This document shows, in pieces, positions 1 through 7,650 of a stretch of 39,933 nt of DNA (its first letter is position 1; each line of letters begins with the position of its first letter). Location: assembly GCA_017513905.1 (NCBI GenBank), contig JAFWMR010000012.1, positions 1-39,933 of the forward strand, in the 5' to 3' direction. The DNA is from Candidatus Saccharimonadota bacterium (GTDB lineage: Bacteria > Patescibacteriota > Saccharimonadia > Saccharimonadales > Saccharimonadaceae). Position numbers and translations under genes: made by a program. Below the pieces are notes generated by a model. The model was not told where the DNA came from and did no database searches. It saw only the letters and a list, made by a program, of their open reading frames with translations.

Positions 1-501
1 GTCATTTTGTGCATTGATTAAGGCTTTACTAGCTGAAGACACTAGCGTGACAAGACCAACAATTAAGGCTACTGGAATCACAGAAGCGATAATAACGGCG
101 ATTTTCGCACCTATACTCATATCGCGGAATCTAGCTTTAACTCCTTCTACGTATATACGAGAGGATTGTTGGTTGACGATAGGTGGGTCTAGGCTTTGAT
201 TATACTGATTTGGTTGGATTGGTCTAAATTGATTATTATCTGGTTGGTTTGGGCCGTATGGGCCTTGACCATCGTCGTAGTACTGGCCATCGTCATATGG
301 CTGATTTGGATCATAAGGACCCTGACTGTCATCGTAATATTGATCGTTGTCGTATGGTTGGTTTGGGCCGTATGGGCCTTGACCATCGTCGTAGTACTGG
401 CCATCGTCATATGGCTGATTTGGATCTGACTGAGGGGGTTCTATACCAAAAAGATTTTGTAGGATTGAGCCTTTGTTTGATTCTGGTGGATTATTCTGCA
501 T
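1..501 (-). CDS. Tandem-repeat, Tyr/Asp/Gln-rich single-pass membrane protein (3' end outside window)
   Basis: I do not recognise a named family. The reading frame is open for 167 codons from the ATG at 501 and runs off the left edge. After a polar start come about three 19-residue repeats of the form PNQPYDDGQYYDDGQGPYG (residues about 26-85), then a Gln/Asn/Pro-rich stretch. A hydrophobic segment near residues 137-158 follows the basic stretch VKARFRDMS, so the repeat head probably lies in the cytoplasm if the segment is a single anchor; that topology is inferred. A Shine-Dalgarno GAAGGAAA precedes the start. The gene lies 20 bases downstream of the DUF5684-type gene and probably shares its transcript. 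Both proteins carry low-complexity Pro/Gln/Asn regions. Confidence 0.75.
   Translation of the reverse strand, partial: MQNNPPESNKGSILQNLFGIEPPQSDPNQPYDDGQYYDDGQGPYGPNQPYDNDQYYDDSQGPYDPNQPYDDGQYYDDGQGPYGPNQPDNNQFRPIQPNQYNQSLDPPIVNQQSSRIYVEGVKARFRDMSIGAKIAVIIASVIPVALIVGLVTLVSSASKALINAQND
241..426. repeat. Perfect 72-base direct repeat within a 57-base tandem array
   Basis: Positions 241-312 and 355-426 are identical, offset by 114 bases, which is two 57-base units. The middle unit is diverged. The array encodes the 19-residue Tyr/Asp/Pro repeats of the left-edge membrane protein. Identity at synonymous positions suggests recent duplication or gene conversion. Confidence 0.9.
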
Positions 502-521
502 AATTTTTCCTTCAGTATGAA

Positions 522-1145
522 TTAAACCGTCGGTATGTTAGGTGGTTGATTCGGTTGGACTGGGCTGATTGTAGTAGGCTGTTCTGGAGGCAATGGAGCT
601 TGTTGGTTTGGAGCGGAGGGAGCCGATTGCTTAGACGATGGAACGATTGGCTGAGTTGGGATTGATTGACTTTGCTGTTGATCTGGCGGAAAAGGCGCAT
701 CGGAAGATTGAACAATTGGGCCTTGATCTGGAGACGGGATTTCGGCTTTAGAGAAGGCGAGAATGCCTCCAAAGGTAGGCCAAACCAATGCGGCGCCGAC
801 TGCGAATTTGCTGCTTTGACCAAAGCGTTTCGCTATCCGGTAGTATAGGCTTGCATAAAAGGTTTCCAGGGCGGCGATACTTAGAATAGAGAGTCCTAAG
901 AATGACATAATGATGCCCCCGCTGAGAAGAACAAAGTATATTGTGTAAGTATCTCGTGAATTGTCGATGATTTTTATTGTAGTGATGACGTCGTAGATTG
1001 GTATGAGGGCTTTCCAACCTTTTTCGCCGGCTTTGACGAAAATGCGCCACGAAACAATGATATTCCAGACGACGTAAAAAACTATGACGGCGATTACGGC
1101 AATGAAGATGAACAGATAAGTATTCGGAATACCGCTTGATAGCAT
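522..1145 (-). CDS. DUF5684-type membrane protein with Pro/Gln-rich tail
   Basis: This is a 207-residue membrane protein of unknown function. Hydrophobic segments lie near residues 10-30, 70-92 and 110-130. Between the first two is the motif AGEKGWKALIPIYD, characteristic of DUF5684 proteins, which are often annotated near signal peptidase. Residues about 135-207 form a low-complexity tail rich in Pro, Gln and Ser, probably cytoplasmic or surface-exposed. The start at 1145 is only 6 bases past an extended -10 box (TGT-TACAAT) with TCGACA 17 bases upstream of it, so the mRNA is probably leaderless. The next gene begins 20 bases after its stop. The family call comes from the motif only. Confidence 0.75.
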   Translation of the reverse strand: MLSSGIPNTYLFIFIAVIAVIVFYVVWNIIVSWRIFVKAGEKGWKALIPIYDVITTIKIIDNSRDTYTIYFVLLSGGIIMSFLGLSILSIAALETFYASLYYRIAKRFGQSSKFAVGAALVWPTFGGILAFSKAEIPSPDQGPIVQSSDAPFPPDQQQSQSIPTQPIVPSSKQSAPSAPNQQAPLPPEQPTTISPVQPNQPPNIPTV

Positions 1146-1151
1146 AAACTT

Positions 1152-1180
1152 ATTGTAACATAAGGAAGATAATATGTCGA
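1152..1180 (-). promoter_or_regulatory. Extended -10 promoter, leaderless start at 1145
   Basis: On the minus strand TCGACA (1175-1180) is followed after 17 bases by TACAAT (1152-1157), preceded by TG to give an extended -10. The ATG lies 6 bases further on, so transcription should begin at or within a base of the start codon. No Shine-Dalgarno is present. Confidence 0.6.
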
Positions 1181-1199
1181 ATCTTAAACTACAATGAAG

Positions 1200-1814
1200 C
1201 TATTTAATGATTTTGTCGATAATCCCGTAAGAAAGAGCTTCTTCGGCGGACATCCAGTTATCACGATCCATATCTTTTTCGACTTGCTCGAGTTTTTTGC
1301 CGGTGTTTTTGGCAAAAATCTCGGCGAGGCGTTTCTTAAGGAACACGCCTTCGCGAAGCATGATTTCTTGGTCAGTAATCTTCCCTTCTGTGCCGGAGGA
1401 TGGTTGATGGATCATGATACGTGCATTCGGTAAGCAATAACGATGGCCCTTTGCTCCGCTAGATAAGAGCATGGCGCCCATAGAGGCTTGGAGACCAATA
1501 CCGATTGTTTCGACATCTGGCTCGACGAAATTCATGGTGTCGATAATGGCTAGGCCGTCGTAAACAGAGCCGCCTGGAGAGTTGATATAGAGCTTAATGG
1601 GCTTTTTTGGATCTTCATGAGCAAGGAATAGAAGTTGCGCGACGACTAGGTTGGCCGTATGCGGATTGACGTCTTCGCCGAGAAAAATAATGCGATCGGT
1701 GAGAAGCCTTGAGTAGATGTCATAAGCACGCTCGCCGCGATTGGTTTCTTCGACTACGGTTGGGACGAGATAATCTAGATTTTTAGATGTTGGGGTAAGG
1801 ATTTTTTTATTCAT
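1200..1814 (-). CDS. clpP: ATP-dependent Clp protease proteolytic subunit ClpP
   Basis: This is the serine peptidase that forms the barrel of the Clp protease; substrates are unfolded and threaded in by ClpC. The 204-residue length is usual. The catalytic triad is visible: Ser111 in GLQASMGA, His136 in MIHQP and Asp185 in DRDNWM. The oligomerisation region with YINSPGGSV is intact. There is a good Shine-Dalgarno (AAAGGAAA). The gene follows a membrane HExxH protein, which itself overlaps the end of clpC, so the protease and its ATPase sit in one probable transcript with a third protein between them. No clear terminator follows; the next promoter begins within 50 bases. Confidence 0.97.
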   Translation of the reverse strand: MNKKILTPTSKNLDYLVPTVVEETNRGERAYDIYSRLLTDRIIFLGEDVNPHTANLVVAQLLFLAHEDPKKPIKLYINSPGGSVYDGLAIIDTMNFVEPDVETIGIGLQASMGAMLLSSGAKGHRYCLPNARIMIHQPSSGTEGKITDQEIMLREGVFLKKRLAEIFAKNTGKKLEQVEKDMDRDNWMSAEEALSYGIIDKIIK

Positions 1815-1828
1815 ATGATTTCCTTTCT

Positions 1829-2872
1829 TTATTCTTCAATCTGTGTGGTTGACGAGTTAGAGTTGATGATACTTTGAAGTTCGGATGAACGGATGATGGA
1901 TGAGTTATAGACATCTGCTTTTGAGTTGTAGGTATTAATGAGAGCGTTGACTGCAGTGTTTTCGGCATTTAAGGCTTGTTGTTCGGTGACGAGTTCGGCT
2001 CGGCGAGCATAGAAAGCGTAGGATGATGCGAAACAACCAGCTTTATTGGCGCAAGTATTGAATTCGCCAACGGCTGCGTCAAAAGCAGCAACACGGGCGT
2101 CAAGAGCAGAAGACCTTTTCTCGATTTCTTTTTTTAGCGTTTCTAGCTCGGAGCCAAGTTTGGTGATTTGCTCCTTTAGTTCATTGAATGGAGCAATGTA
2201 GGAGGCATAAAAAGCGGTGATAATATCTTGGTCAGTAAAATATTTGGCATAGTGTTTTTCTAGAGCGTCTGGAAGTTTAGCGATTTGAGTGGCTGCACGG
2301 ACGTAAAGTTCACCGATTTGTTCCTCGACGGGATATGATTCGATTATCTCCTCGAGACTTTCTGAGTGTTCTGAATAAACTTGCTCAAGAATAGGGACGA
2401 GTTCGGATTTTTCAAGACCAGGCAAGCGGGTCCAGACGGCATGGAGGAATTCGTGAGCTGCGGTCGACTCGCGGATGCCACTTAGCGAATCGTCGTCGAC
2501 GTTATAAACGTAGATTCTGTCGCTCGTATAACAGCCGAGGACGGAAACGGCTTCGTCGTGAGACTCGCATGACATGTTGAAATCGTCGCGCGAGGCAAGA
2601 ATTGGGTGGGTAGCGTTGAAAATACGAGTGCCCTCCGAGGTCAAATGCAATGAATTGCGAACTGCCCACATATCCGGAGTAGGATTGTAGCCAATGCCTT
2701 TAAAGGCATCGATAATGGCCGTATGATAGAGCAAAAAAATGACAACTAAAACAATGGCGATAATAGGGGTAAAAATCCAAAAATGATGTTTTTTTGTCGC
2801 AAAATCCGTACGCGCTTCGTTCATTTGAATTGATGGGAGATTTTGTGGTATATTTTGAGCCATACTAGGCAT
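1829..2872 (-). CDS. Membrane-anchored HExxH zincin-like protein with coiled coil
   Basis: This is a probable membrane-bound metallopeptidase of unknown substrate. Of 347 residues, about 32-49 form one transmembrane segment after a basic KKHH stretch, which suggests the rest is outside the membrane. Residues 140-144 read HEFLH, a HExxH zinc-binding motif preceded by STAA. A Glu in GELYVR (about residue 188) is a plausible third ligand. Two Cys (about 102 and 114) lie before the motif. Residues about 210-270 form a heptad-rich coiled coil, and the tail is Ser/Asn-rich. The start overlaps the clpC stop by 8 bases (a second ATG three codons later is also possible), and clpP begins 14 bases after its stop. 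Activity is inferred from the motif only. Confidence 0.8.
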   Translation of the reverse strand: MPSMAQNIPQNLPSIQMNEARTDFATKKHHFWIFTPIIAIVLVVIFLLYHTAIIDAFKGIGYNPTPDMWAVRNSLHLTSEGTRIFNATHPILASRDDFNMSCESHDEAVSVLGCYTSDRIYVYNVDDDSLSGIRESTAAHEFLHAVWTRLPGLEKSELVPILEQVYSEHSESLEEIIESYPVEEQIGELYVRAATQIAKLPDALEKHYAKYFTDQDIITAFYASYIAPFNELKEQITKLGSELETLKKEIEKRSSALDARVAAFDAAVGEFNTCANKAGCFASSYAFYARRAELVTEQQALNAENTAVNALINTYNSKADVYNSSIIRSSELQSIINSNSSTTQIEE

Positions 2873-5348
2873 GTTCTACCCCTAATTTGAGTTGATTTTT
2901 GCTAACCGTGACGGCGGCGACGTCACCTTTTTTGAGCTGACCTTTGATAATTGCTTCAGATAGTAATGATTCAAGATTGTCCTCGATGGCGCGACGAAGC
3001 GGTCGAGCACCGTTTTTTGGGTCAAAGCCACGATCGATGAGATATTTTTTGACCTTATCATCGATCTTCAAGCCGAGGTTTTTGGTGGCGAGACGTTTTT
3101 TGAGGTCGGAGATGAGATTGTCGAAGATACGCTCAACATTTGCTTCTGTTAATGGACGGAACACGAGGATAGAATCGAGACGGTTAATAAGCTCTGGGCG
3201 CATAGCTTTTTTCAAGGCTTTCATGGCATATTCTTTTGATTCTTCATACTCACGGTCAAGTTCTTTTTTAGTCTTTTTACCATTTGTTTTTTCTGCAAAA
3301 CCAAAAGAGTCGTCGCGATAGGCGTCATTGGCGCCGAGGTTTGATGTCAAAATGACGATAGTGTTGTTGAATTTGATTTTGTTTCCCTGCCCGTCAGTTA
3401 GAATGCCGTCTTCGAGAATTTGAAGGAGCATATTAAAGACATCCGGGTGGGCTTTTTCGATTTCGTCAAATAGGACAACGGAATATGGACGACGGCGGAC
3501 CGATTCGGTGAGTTTGCCACCATCATCATAGCCTATATATCCAGCTGGAGCACCAACAAGACGAGATACGTTGTGTTTTTCGCCAAATTCAGACATGTCG
3601 ATTTTAATAAGGGCATTGTCGCCACCGAACACTTCACGAGCGATGACGCGAGCGAGTTCGGTCTTACCTACGCCGGTTGGGCCCATAAATAGGAAGGAGC
3701 CGATAGGGCGGGCGGCATTAGTAATGCCAGAACGACCGCGACGAATAGCTTTGGCGACGGAACTAACGGCTTCGTCTTGACCAATGATGGATTTTTTGAG
3801 ATGAGACTCGAGATTGGCAAGTAGCTCCATTTCATCGCCGTGGACTTTAGAAACAGGGATGCCGGTTTTAAGAGAAATGGCGGTGGCGAGGTTTTCTTCC
3901 GTTAAGACAGGAATATCTTCTTCTTTGACGCCTTTCTTTTCGAGTTCTTTAATTTTTGCCTTGGTTTGCTCGACTTTAGTCTTAAATTCTGCTGCAGCTT
4001 GGTAATCATCTTTTTCGGCAGATGACTCCATTTTGTCTTCTAAGGTACCGAGTTCGATTTTGAGCTTTTTTAGTTCCCCGCCGCCCTTTTTGTCGGCTTC
4101 GACTTTAGCAATAGCAGAGGCCTCATCAATAACATCGATGGCTTTGTCGGGCATAAATCGATCGTTGATGTAACGGCTAGACATATTGATAGCTGTTTCT
4201 AAGATTTCATCTGGTATGGAAACGCCGTGATGTTTTTCGTAATGGGATTTAATACCTTTTAAGATACGAAGTGTAACGCCAGGCGCTGGTTCTTCGACAA
4301 TAACAGTTTGGAAGCGGCGAGAGAGGGCTTTGTCTTTTTCGATATGTTTGCGGTATTCGTCGAGCGTAGTGGCACCGATAAGGCGGATTTTGCCACGAGC
4401 CAGAGCAGGCTTTAAGATGTTGGCGGCGTCCATGGTCCCCTCGCTAGATCCTGCACCGGATAGGAGGTGGAGTTCGTCGATAAATAGAAGAATAGAGTCA
4501 TCAGACGAAGCTTCATCAATGATACCTTTGATACGCTCTTCGAATTCGCCGCGATACTTGGTGCCGGCGAGAAGCGAGCTAAGGTCGACTTGATAAATAT
4601 GTTTACCGATTAAAAGGCTTGGGACTTCGTTCTTGACGATTTTCTGAGCGAGACCCTCGACGATAGCGGTTTTACCAACACCAGCCTCGCCAATTAAAAC
4701 TGGATTCGATTTGGTGCGGCGGCAAAGGACCGTAACGGTGCGTTCGATTTCTTGATCGCGGCCAATGACATTATCTAGTTTACCGGTGCGTGCCATTTCT
4801 GTAAGGTCTGCGCCGAATCGAGATAACCAGCGAAGAGGAGTTTTTCGGGCGTATTTTTGCTTTTCCTTGGAGAATTTGGCGGCTTCAGCTTGTCTGTCGA
4901 CGAGTTTCTCGATTTCGTCAGCTAGCTCATCTAGGTTGACACTGAGTTTTTCGAGGAGAGAGGCAGCGTTAGAATTTCCTTGGTTAATAAGGGCGTAGAG
5001 AAGATGTTCCGTACCGATAGTTTCTAGACCTTGATCGCGAACAAAGTTGCGTGCCATCTGTAAAGTCAAAATAGTGGATTCGGATAGCGACATCATTGCC
5101 ATTTGACCTTCATTTGTTGTGTCGACAGCTGGTTTGCCTAGGGCTTTTTCGGCATCTTCTAGAGTTACATGCCAGTTGAATAGGAGTTTGGCCCCTTCGC
5201 TGGCGTCCATAGCAAGGATACCTAGGAGCAGATATTCAGTACCCATGTATCCTTTATTATATTTCTTGGAATAAAAATCGGCTTTCTGGAGCGAGAAACG
5301 AGCGTTCTCGGAGAGATGATTCATAATATCGGAGAATTCGTCTTGCAT
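2865..5348 (-). CDS. clpC: Clp protease ATP-binding subunit ClpC (Hsp100 AAA+ unfoldase)
   Basis: This ATPase unfolds damaged or tagged proteins and feeds them to ClpP. In order, the 827 residues show a double Clp-N domain (about 5-150), AAA+ module 1 with Walker A GEAGVGKT (220-227) and Walker B LLFIDE (287-292), a middle domain with a UVR-like coiled coil (about 425-470) typical of ClpC, AAA+ module 2 with Walker A GPTGVGKT (556-563), and the C-terminal D2-small domain. No part looks missing. The start is 7 bases after a consensus TATAAT, so the message is probably leaderless. A CIRCE operator covers the -35, pointing to HrcA heat-shock repression. The end overlaps the membrane zincin gene. 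Confidence 0.97.
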   Translation of the reverse strand: MQDEFSDIMNHLSENARFSLQKADFYSKKYNKGYMGTEYLLLGILAMDASEGAKLLFNWHVTLEDAEKALGKPAVDTTNEGQMAMMSLSESTILTLQMARNFVRDQGLETIGTEHLLYALINQGNSNAASLLEKLSVNLDELADEIEKLVDRQAEAAKFSKEKQKYARKTPLRWLSRFGADLTEMARTGKLDNVIGRDQEIERTVTVLCRRTKSNPVLIGEAGVGKTAIVEGLAQKIVKNEVPSLLIGKHIYQVDLSSLLAGTKYRGEFEERIKGIIDEASSDDSILLFIDELHLLSGAGSSEGTMDAANILKPALARGKIRLIGATTLDEYRKHIEKDKALSRRFQTVIVEEPAPGVTLRILKGIKSHYEKHHGVSIPDEILETAINMSSRYINDRFMPDKAIDVIDEASAIAKVEADKKGGGELKKLKIELGTLEDKMESSAEKDDYQAAAEFKTKVEQTKAKIKELEKKGVKEEDIPVLTEENLATAISLKTGIPVSKVHGDEMELLANLESHLKKSIIGQDEAVSSVAKAIRRGRSGITNAARPIGSFLFMGPTGVGKTELARVIAREVFGGDNALIKIDMSEFGEKHNVSRLVGAPAGYIGYDDGGKLTESVRRRPYSVVLFDEIEKAHPDVFNMLLQILEDGILTDGQGNKIKFNNTIVILTSNLGANDAYRDDSFGFAEKTNGKKTKKELDREYEESKEYAMKALKKAMRPELINRLDSILVFRPLTEANVERIFDNLISDLKKRLATKNLGLKIDDKVKKYLIDRGFDPKNGARPLRRAIEDNLESLLSEAIIKGQLKKGDVAAVTVSKNQLKLGVEHA

Positions 5349-5355
5349 ATGCTCT

Positions 5356-5393
5356 ATTATATATAATTAGCAGTCGCAAGTCAAGAGTGCTAA
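5356..5393 (-). promoter_or_regulatory. clpC promoter with overlapping CIRCE operator
   Basis: TTGACT (5379-5384), a 17-base spacer and TATAAT (5356-5361) form a near-consensus promoter. Across it lies TTAGCAGTC (5367-5375), 9 bases, then GAGTGCTAA (5385-5393). The CIRCE consensus for HrcA is TTAGCACTC-N9-GAGTGCTAA, so 17 of 18 arm bases match with exact spacing. HrcA binding here would occlude the -35 box. Confidence 0.85.
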
Positions 5394-5399
5394 AAACAA

Positions 5400-5432
5400 T
5401 AAAAAATGCCCCGTTCTCGATGAGAGCGGGGC
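5400..5432 (-). terminator. Rho-independent terminator after the gene at 5482
   Basis: An 11-base stem (5408-5432, loop GAT) is followed on the minus strand by a T-rich run. It separates the accessory gene pair from the clpC promoter. Confidence 0.85.
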
Positions 5433-5481
5433 TGGGGGTGGGAGGGGATTATGCGGAGCGGGCTGTATGGCAGCTGAGGCT

Positions 5482-6123
5482 TTAAGCCGATTCCGCAGGA
5501 TTGTTGTAGCTGCGCCGAATGGGCCAGAGGGTGATTACCAGATGCTTGAGCATGCTGGGATCATAAGCAAACAATTTCAGCAGTTCCTGGCGTTTGTCGG
5601 GATTACCGATGCTATCAAGCCGATGGCGCAGGATTTCTTCCCGCAGGTCGAAACCCTTGTCATCAAGACCGCCACCGTAGTAGTTGCAGTAGTTGCCGGC
5701 GCTCCGGCAAGCTTGCATTGCTGCGAACAGCTCAGCAAGGTTTTGGAACGTATCAGCAAAGCGCGGACTAATCTCGTGGCGCGAATTTGCGAAAATGGTT
5801 GCATTCCAGCGCTCAGGTTTGAGCTCTTGGTGCAAACGCTCGATTGTAGCGTCAAATTCTGCCTTCATCAGTCCTTCCCTTGCGGGCTGCTGATAGATAC
5901 CATTGCACGGATACCGACGCAAAATTTCTGCAATGTCTTTCTGAGTAATGACGGGGAAGACGTATTCTGTATCTGAGGCCTTGTTGCATTTCGAGATCAA
6001 CCTGACCTCGATTTCGTCGGGATGGAACTCTTTCAAGATAACGACGACGTTGCCGTTGTCGTTATCGATTCGGGCTTCCCATGCCCACCATACGTTGTGC
6101 ATGTATTTATTGTCGCCGTTCAT
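5482..6123 (-). CDS. Uncharacterised 213-residue soluble protein
   Basis: I do not recognise a family. The protein has no signal peptide or membrane segment and looks cytoplasmic. It starts with an aromatic-rich stretch (HNVWWAWEAR), has a central region rich in Glu, Arg and Leu that looks helical, and a Cys/Tyr cluster (ACRSAGNYCNYYGGG, about residues 137-151). A clear Shine-Dalgarno (AAAGGAG) lies 8 bases before the ATG. It follows the gene at 6169-6573 after a 45-base gap and ends in a strong hairpin terminator, so the two probably form one transcript. It belongs to the class of small accessory genes in this window that have their own promoter and terminator. Confidence 0.7.
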   Translation of the reverse strand: MNGDNKYMHNVWWAWEARIDNDNGNVVVILKEFHPDEIEVRLISKCNKASDTEYVFPVITQKDIAEILRRYPCNGIYQQPAREGLMKAEFDATIERLHQELKPERWNATIFANSRHEISPRFADTFQNLAELFAAMQACRSAGNYCNYYGGGLDDKGFDLREEILRHRLDSIGNPDKRQELLKLFAYDPSMLKHLVITLWPIRRSYNNPAESA

Positions 6124-6168
6124 CTTGAACGTCTCCTTTCTGTTTAGTCGTGTGTCGCCGGACTATGA

Positions 6169-6573
6169 TTAGCCGGCGTAGTCTTCCCAACTCGGGAGAT
6201 TTGATGCTCTGAACGGACGTGTAGTCGTGAGTCTGGGGATTTGCTCCAACAGGATCTTGCAGTACAGTTCCCAGTATTTGTAACCGATTCCGTACCAGCA
6301 GGATTCTGGGTTGGTGTCTCCGTTCTTGAGGTAGCCGAAATGGGATCGGACGGCCGTCCAGGTGCTTTCACCTTTGTTGACGATGCGATCGATTGCCGTG
6401 GTAGCGTATTCTATGATTGTCGCTTCAGGGTCAAAATCACGCTCAGGGAGCGTCTCCTCGTCGACGGCAGCGATTCCGTCTGCCATTCTCCAGTCTTGCT
6501 TTTGCAGCAGTTCTCTGCGAACTGACGGCGTTGGCCTATCCAGGGATACGAATTCGATTCCATTAGTAGTCAT
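6169..6573 (-). CDS. Uncharacterised 134-residue soluble protein
   Basis: I do not recognise a family. The protein is acidic, has no membrane segment or signal peptide, and is rich in Trp and Tyr in its second half (ESCWYGIGYKYWELYC, about residues 88-103). A strong Shine-Dalgarno GGAGG is correctly spaced from the ATG at 6573. The promoter lies at 6640-6668, giving a leader of about 60 bases. It is the first gene of a probable two-gene unit with the 213-residue protein downstream. Confidence 0.7.
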   Translation of the reverse strand: MTTNGIEFVSLDRPTPSVRRELLQKQDWRMADGIAAVDEETLPERDFDPEATIIEYATTAIDRIVNKGESTWTAVRSHFGYLKNGDTNPESCWYGIGYKYWELYCKILLEQIPRLTTTRPFRASNLPSWEDYAG

Positions 6574-6639
6574 GTGTGCACATCCTCCGAATTTCTAAAG
6601 TACTCCTAGCTTTCCTCCCAGAAGCCAGGGTCTGTTTGC

Positions 6640-6668
6640 ATTATAGCACAAACAGTATAAAAAGTCAA
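6640..6668 (-). promoter_or_regulatory. Near-consensus promoter for the 6573 gene
   Basis: TTGACT (6663-6668), 17 bases, TATAAT (6640-6645). This is among the strongest promoters in the window. It drives a leader with a GGAGG ribosome-binding site. Confidence 0.8.
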
Positions 6669-6744
6669 GCATTATATCATTAAATCTGCTTTTATCTAGG
6701 TTAGTCTAAGAGGTGTAAATTAGTATTATTTTTTAATTTTCAAT

Positions 6745-6770
6745 TAAAAAGCCTCGCTTGAGGGCGAGGC
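6745..6770 (-). terminator. Terminator after the secreted-protein gene at 6788
   Basis: GCCTCGCttgagGGCGAGGC (6751-6770) is followed on the minus strand by TTTTTAATTG. It ends the unit that starts at 7372. Confidence 0.85.
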
Positions 6771-6787
6771 TGGAGAGGGAGGAGAGG

Positions 6788-7372
6788 TTAGTTGATGATG
6801 TCGACGTCGACGAGATGTGTGGGGTCCATGCGATTCAGATTGATTACGTCGTTGTAGATTGGAATGATTTCGTCGGAGTAGAGTCTGTAGCTATAAGTGA
6901 GTTCGGTATCGAACTTGCGTGCGTCGACTGGATCGTTGACGGAGATGTAATACATCAGCTTCGAAACCAGTTCGGCATTGAACTCTCTCGGATCGGTGAT
7001 GATTTCTGCGACGCAGAGGCATTCTTGGTCCGTAATGAAGACAACCCAGACTACATTTCCTGAGATGACGATGTGAAAATCACGATTATTTCTAGTTAGG
7101 CAATAGTCCTTCTCGTAGACGGTACCGTCCGTGATTCTGGGGTTGAATCCGCAGCAGGCGGCAAATCCAGAGACAGAGATCTTGTTCGTGGCGCTCTTCA
7201 TGCAGATGCTGAGGATATACTCATAGCTGTAGTTGTTTTCGACGATGGGATCGCCGAGGCCGCTGGCAACAGGCTGCCAATAGTTCTTGGCAGAAGGTGA
7301 TTCGGTCGCAAAGGCTGTGACTGATGTTACTATGAGCGCAGTAGCCAGTAGAGCGACGAGGATCTTTTTCAT
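6788..7372 (-). CDS. Secreted six-cysteine protein, unknown function
   Basis: The ATG at 7372 is chosen because the longer frame begins at a TTG one codon upstream, and the Shine-Dalgarno GGAGGGG is correctly spaced for this ATG. The N-terminus (MKKILVALLATALIVTSVTA, then FATE) is a typical Sec signal peptide with cleavage near residue 22. The mature part of about 170 residues has six Cys (one in SICMK, a CC pair, one in DYCLT and two in ECLCV), consistent with disulfides outside the cell. There is no C-terminal anchor, so it is probably released or loosely held. I do not recognise a family. The leader contains a short hairpin (ACGAGC...GCTCGT) near its 5' end. Confidence 0.75.
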   Translation of the reverse strand: MKKILVALLATALIVTSVTAFATESPSAKNYWQPVASGLGDPIVENNYSYEYILSICMKSATNKISVSGFAACCGFNPRITDGTVYEKDYCLTRNNRDFHIVISGNVVWVVFITDQECLCVAEIITDPREFNAELVSKLMYYISVNDPVDARKFDTELTYSYRLYSDEIIPIYNDVINLNRMDPTHLVDVDIIN

Positions 7373-7423
7373 CAATATCCCCTCCTAAGAAGAAAATGTA
7401 CGAGCCGTGATAGCTCGTTTGCT

Positions 7424-7452
7424 ATTATAACATGAAATGCTTATTTTTACAA
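7424..7452 (-). promoter_or_regulatory. Promoter of the secreted six-Cys gene
   Basis: TTGTAA (7447-7452), 17 bases, TATAAT (7424-7429). The leader is about 50 bases and has a 5' hairpin and a strong Shine-Dalgarno. Confidence 0.75.
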
Positions 7453-7506
7453 TGTAGCAAACTATCCACTTGCACAAACCGCTCGAAGTTTATCATAGTG
7501 CAGATA

Positions 7507-7537
7507 TAAAAAAGCGGCTCAGAGAGGCCGCTTTTTT
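7507..7537 (-). terminator. Terminator downstream of fusA
   Basis: A stem AAAGCGGC...GCCGCTTT is flanked by A and T runs on both sides, so it can work in either direction. It lies about 95 bases after the fusA stop with no other gene between. Confidence 0.85.
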
Positions 7538-7548
7538 GGTTATAGCAA

Positions 7549-7650
7549 TTACTTCGAATTACGCTTTAGTCCTTTGGACGAAAGCTTATTCTTGTAATAC
7601 TCTTAAGAAAACTATGTTTTCTTAGTCGTTTTACTTCGAATTGCGCTTTT
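7549..7650. repeat. Duplicated fusA 3'-end tag
   Basis: The fusA terminal codons with the stop (7631-7650) recur almost exactly at 7551-7569 (TTACTTCGAATT, one mismatch, CGCTTT). A short inverted repeat (TAAGAAAAC...GTTTTCTTA) lies between them. It looks like a small tandem duplication of the gene end. Confidence 0.6.

Noticed and set aside
249-503. Plus-strand open frames over the tandem repeat
   Set aside because: They are antisense reflections of the repeat array; the minus frame has a Shine-Dalgarno, a membrane helix and continuity to the window edge.
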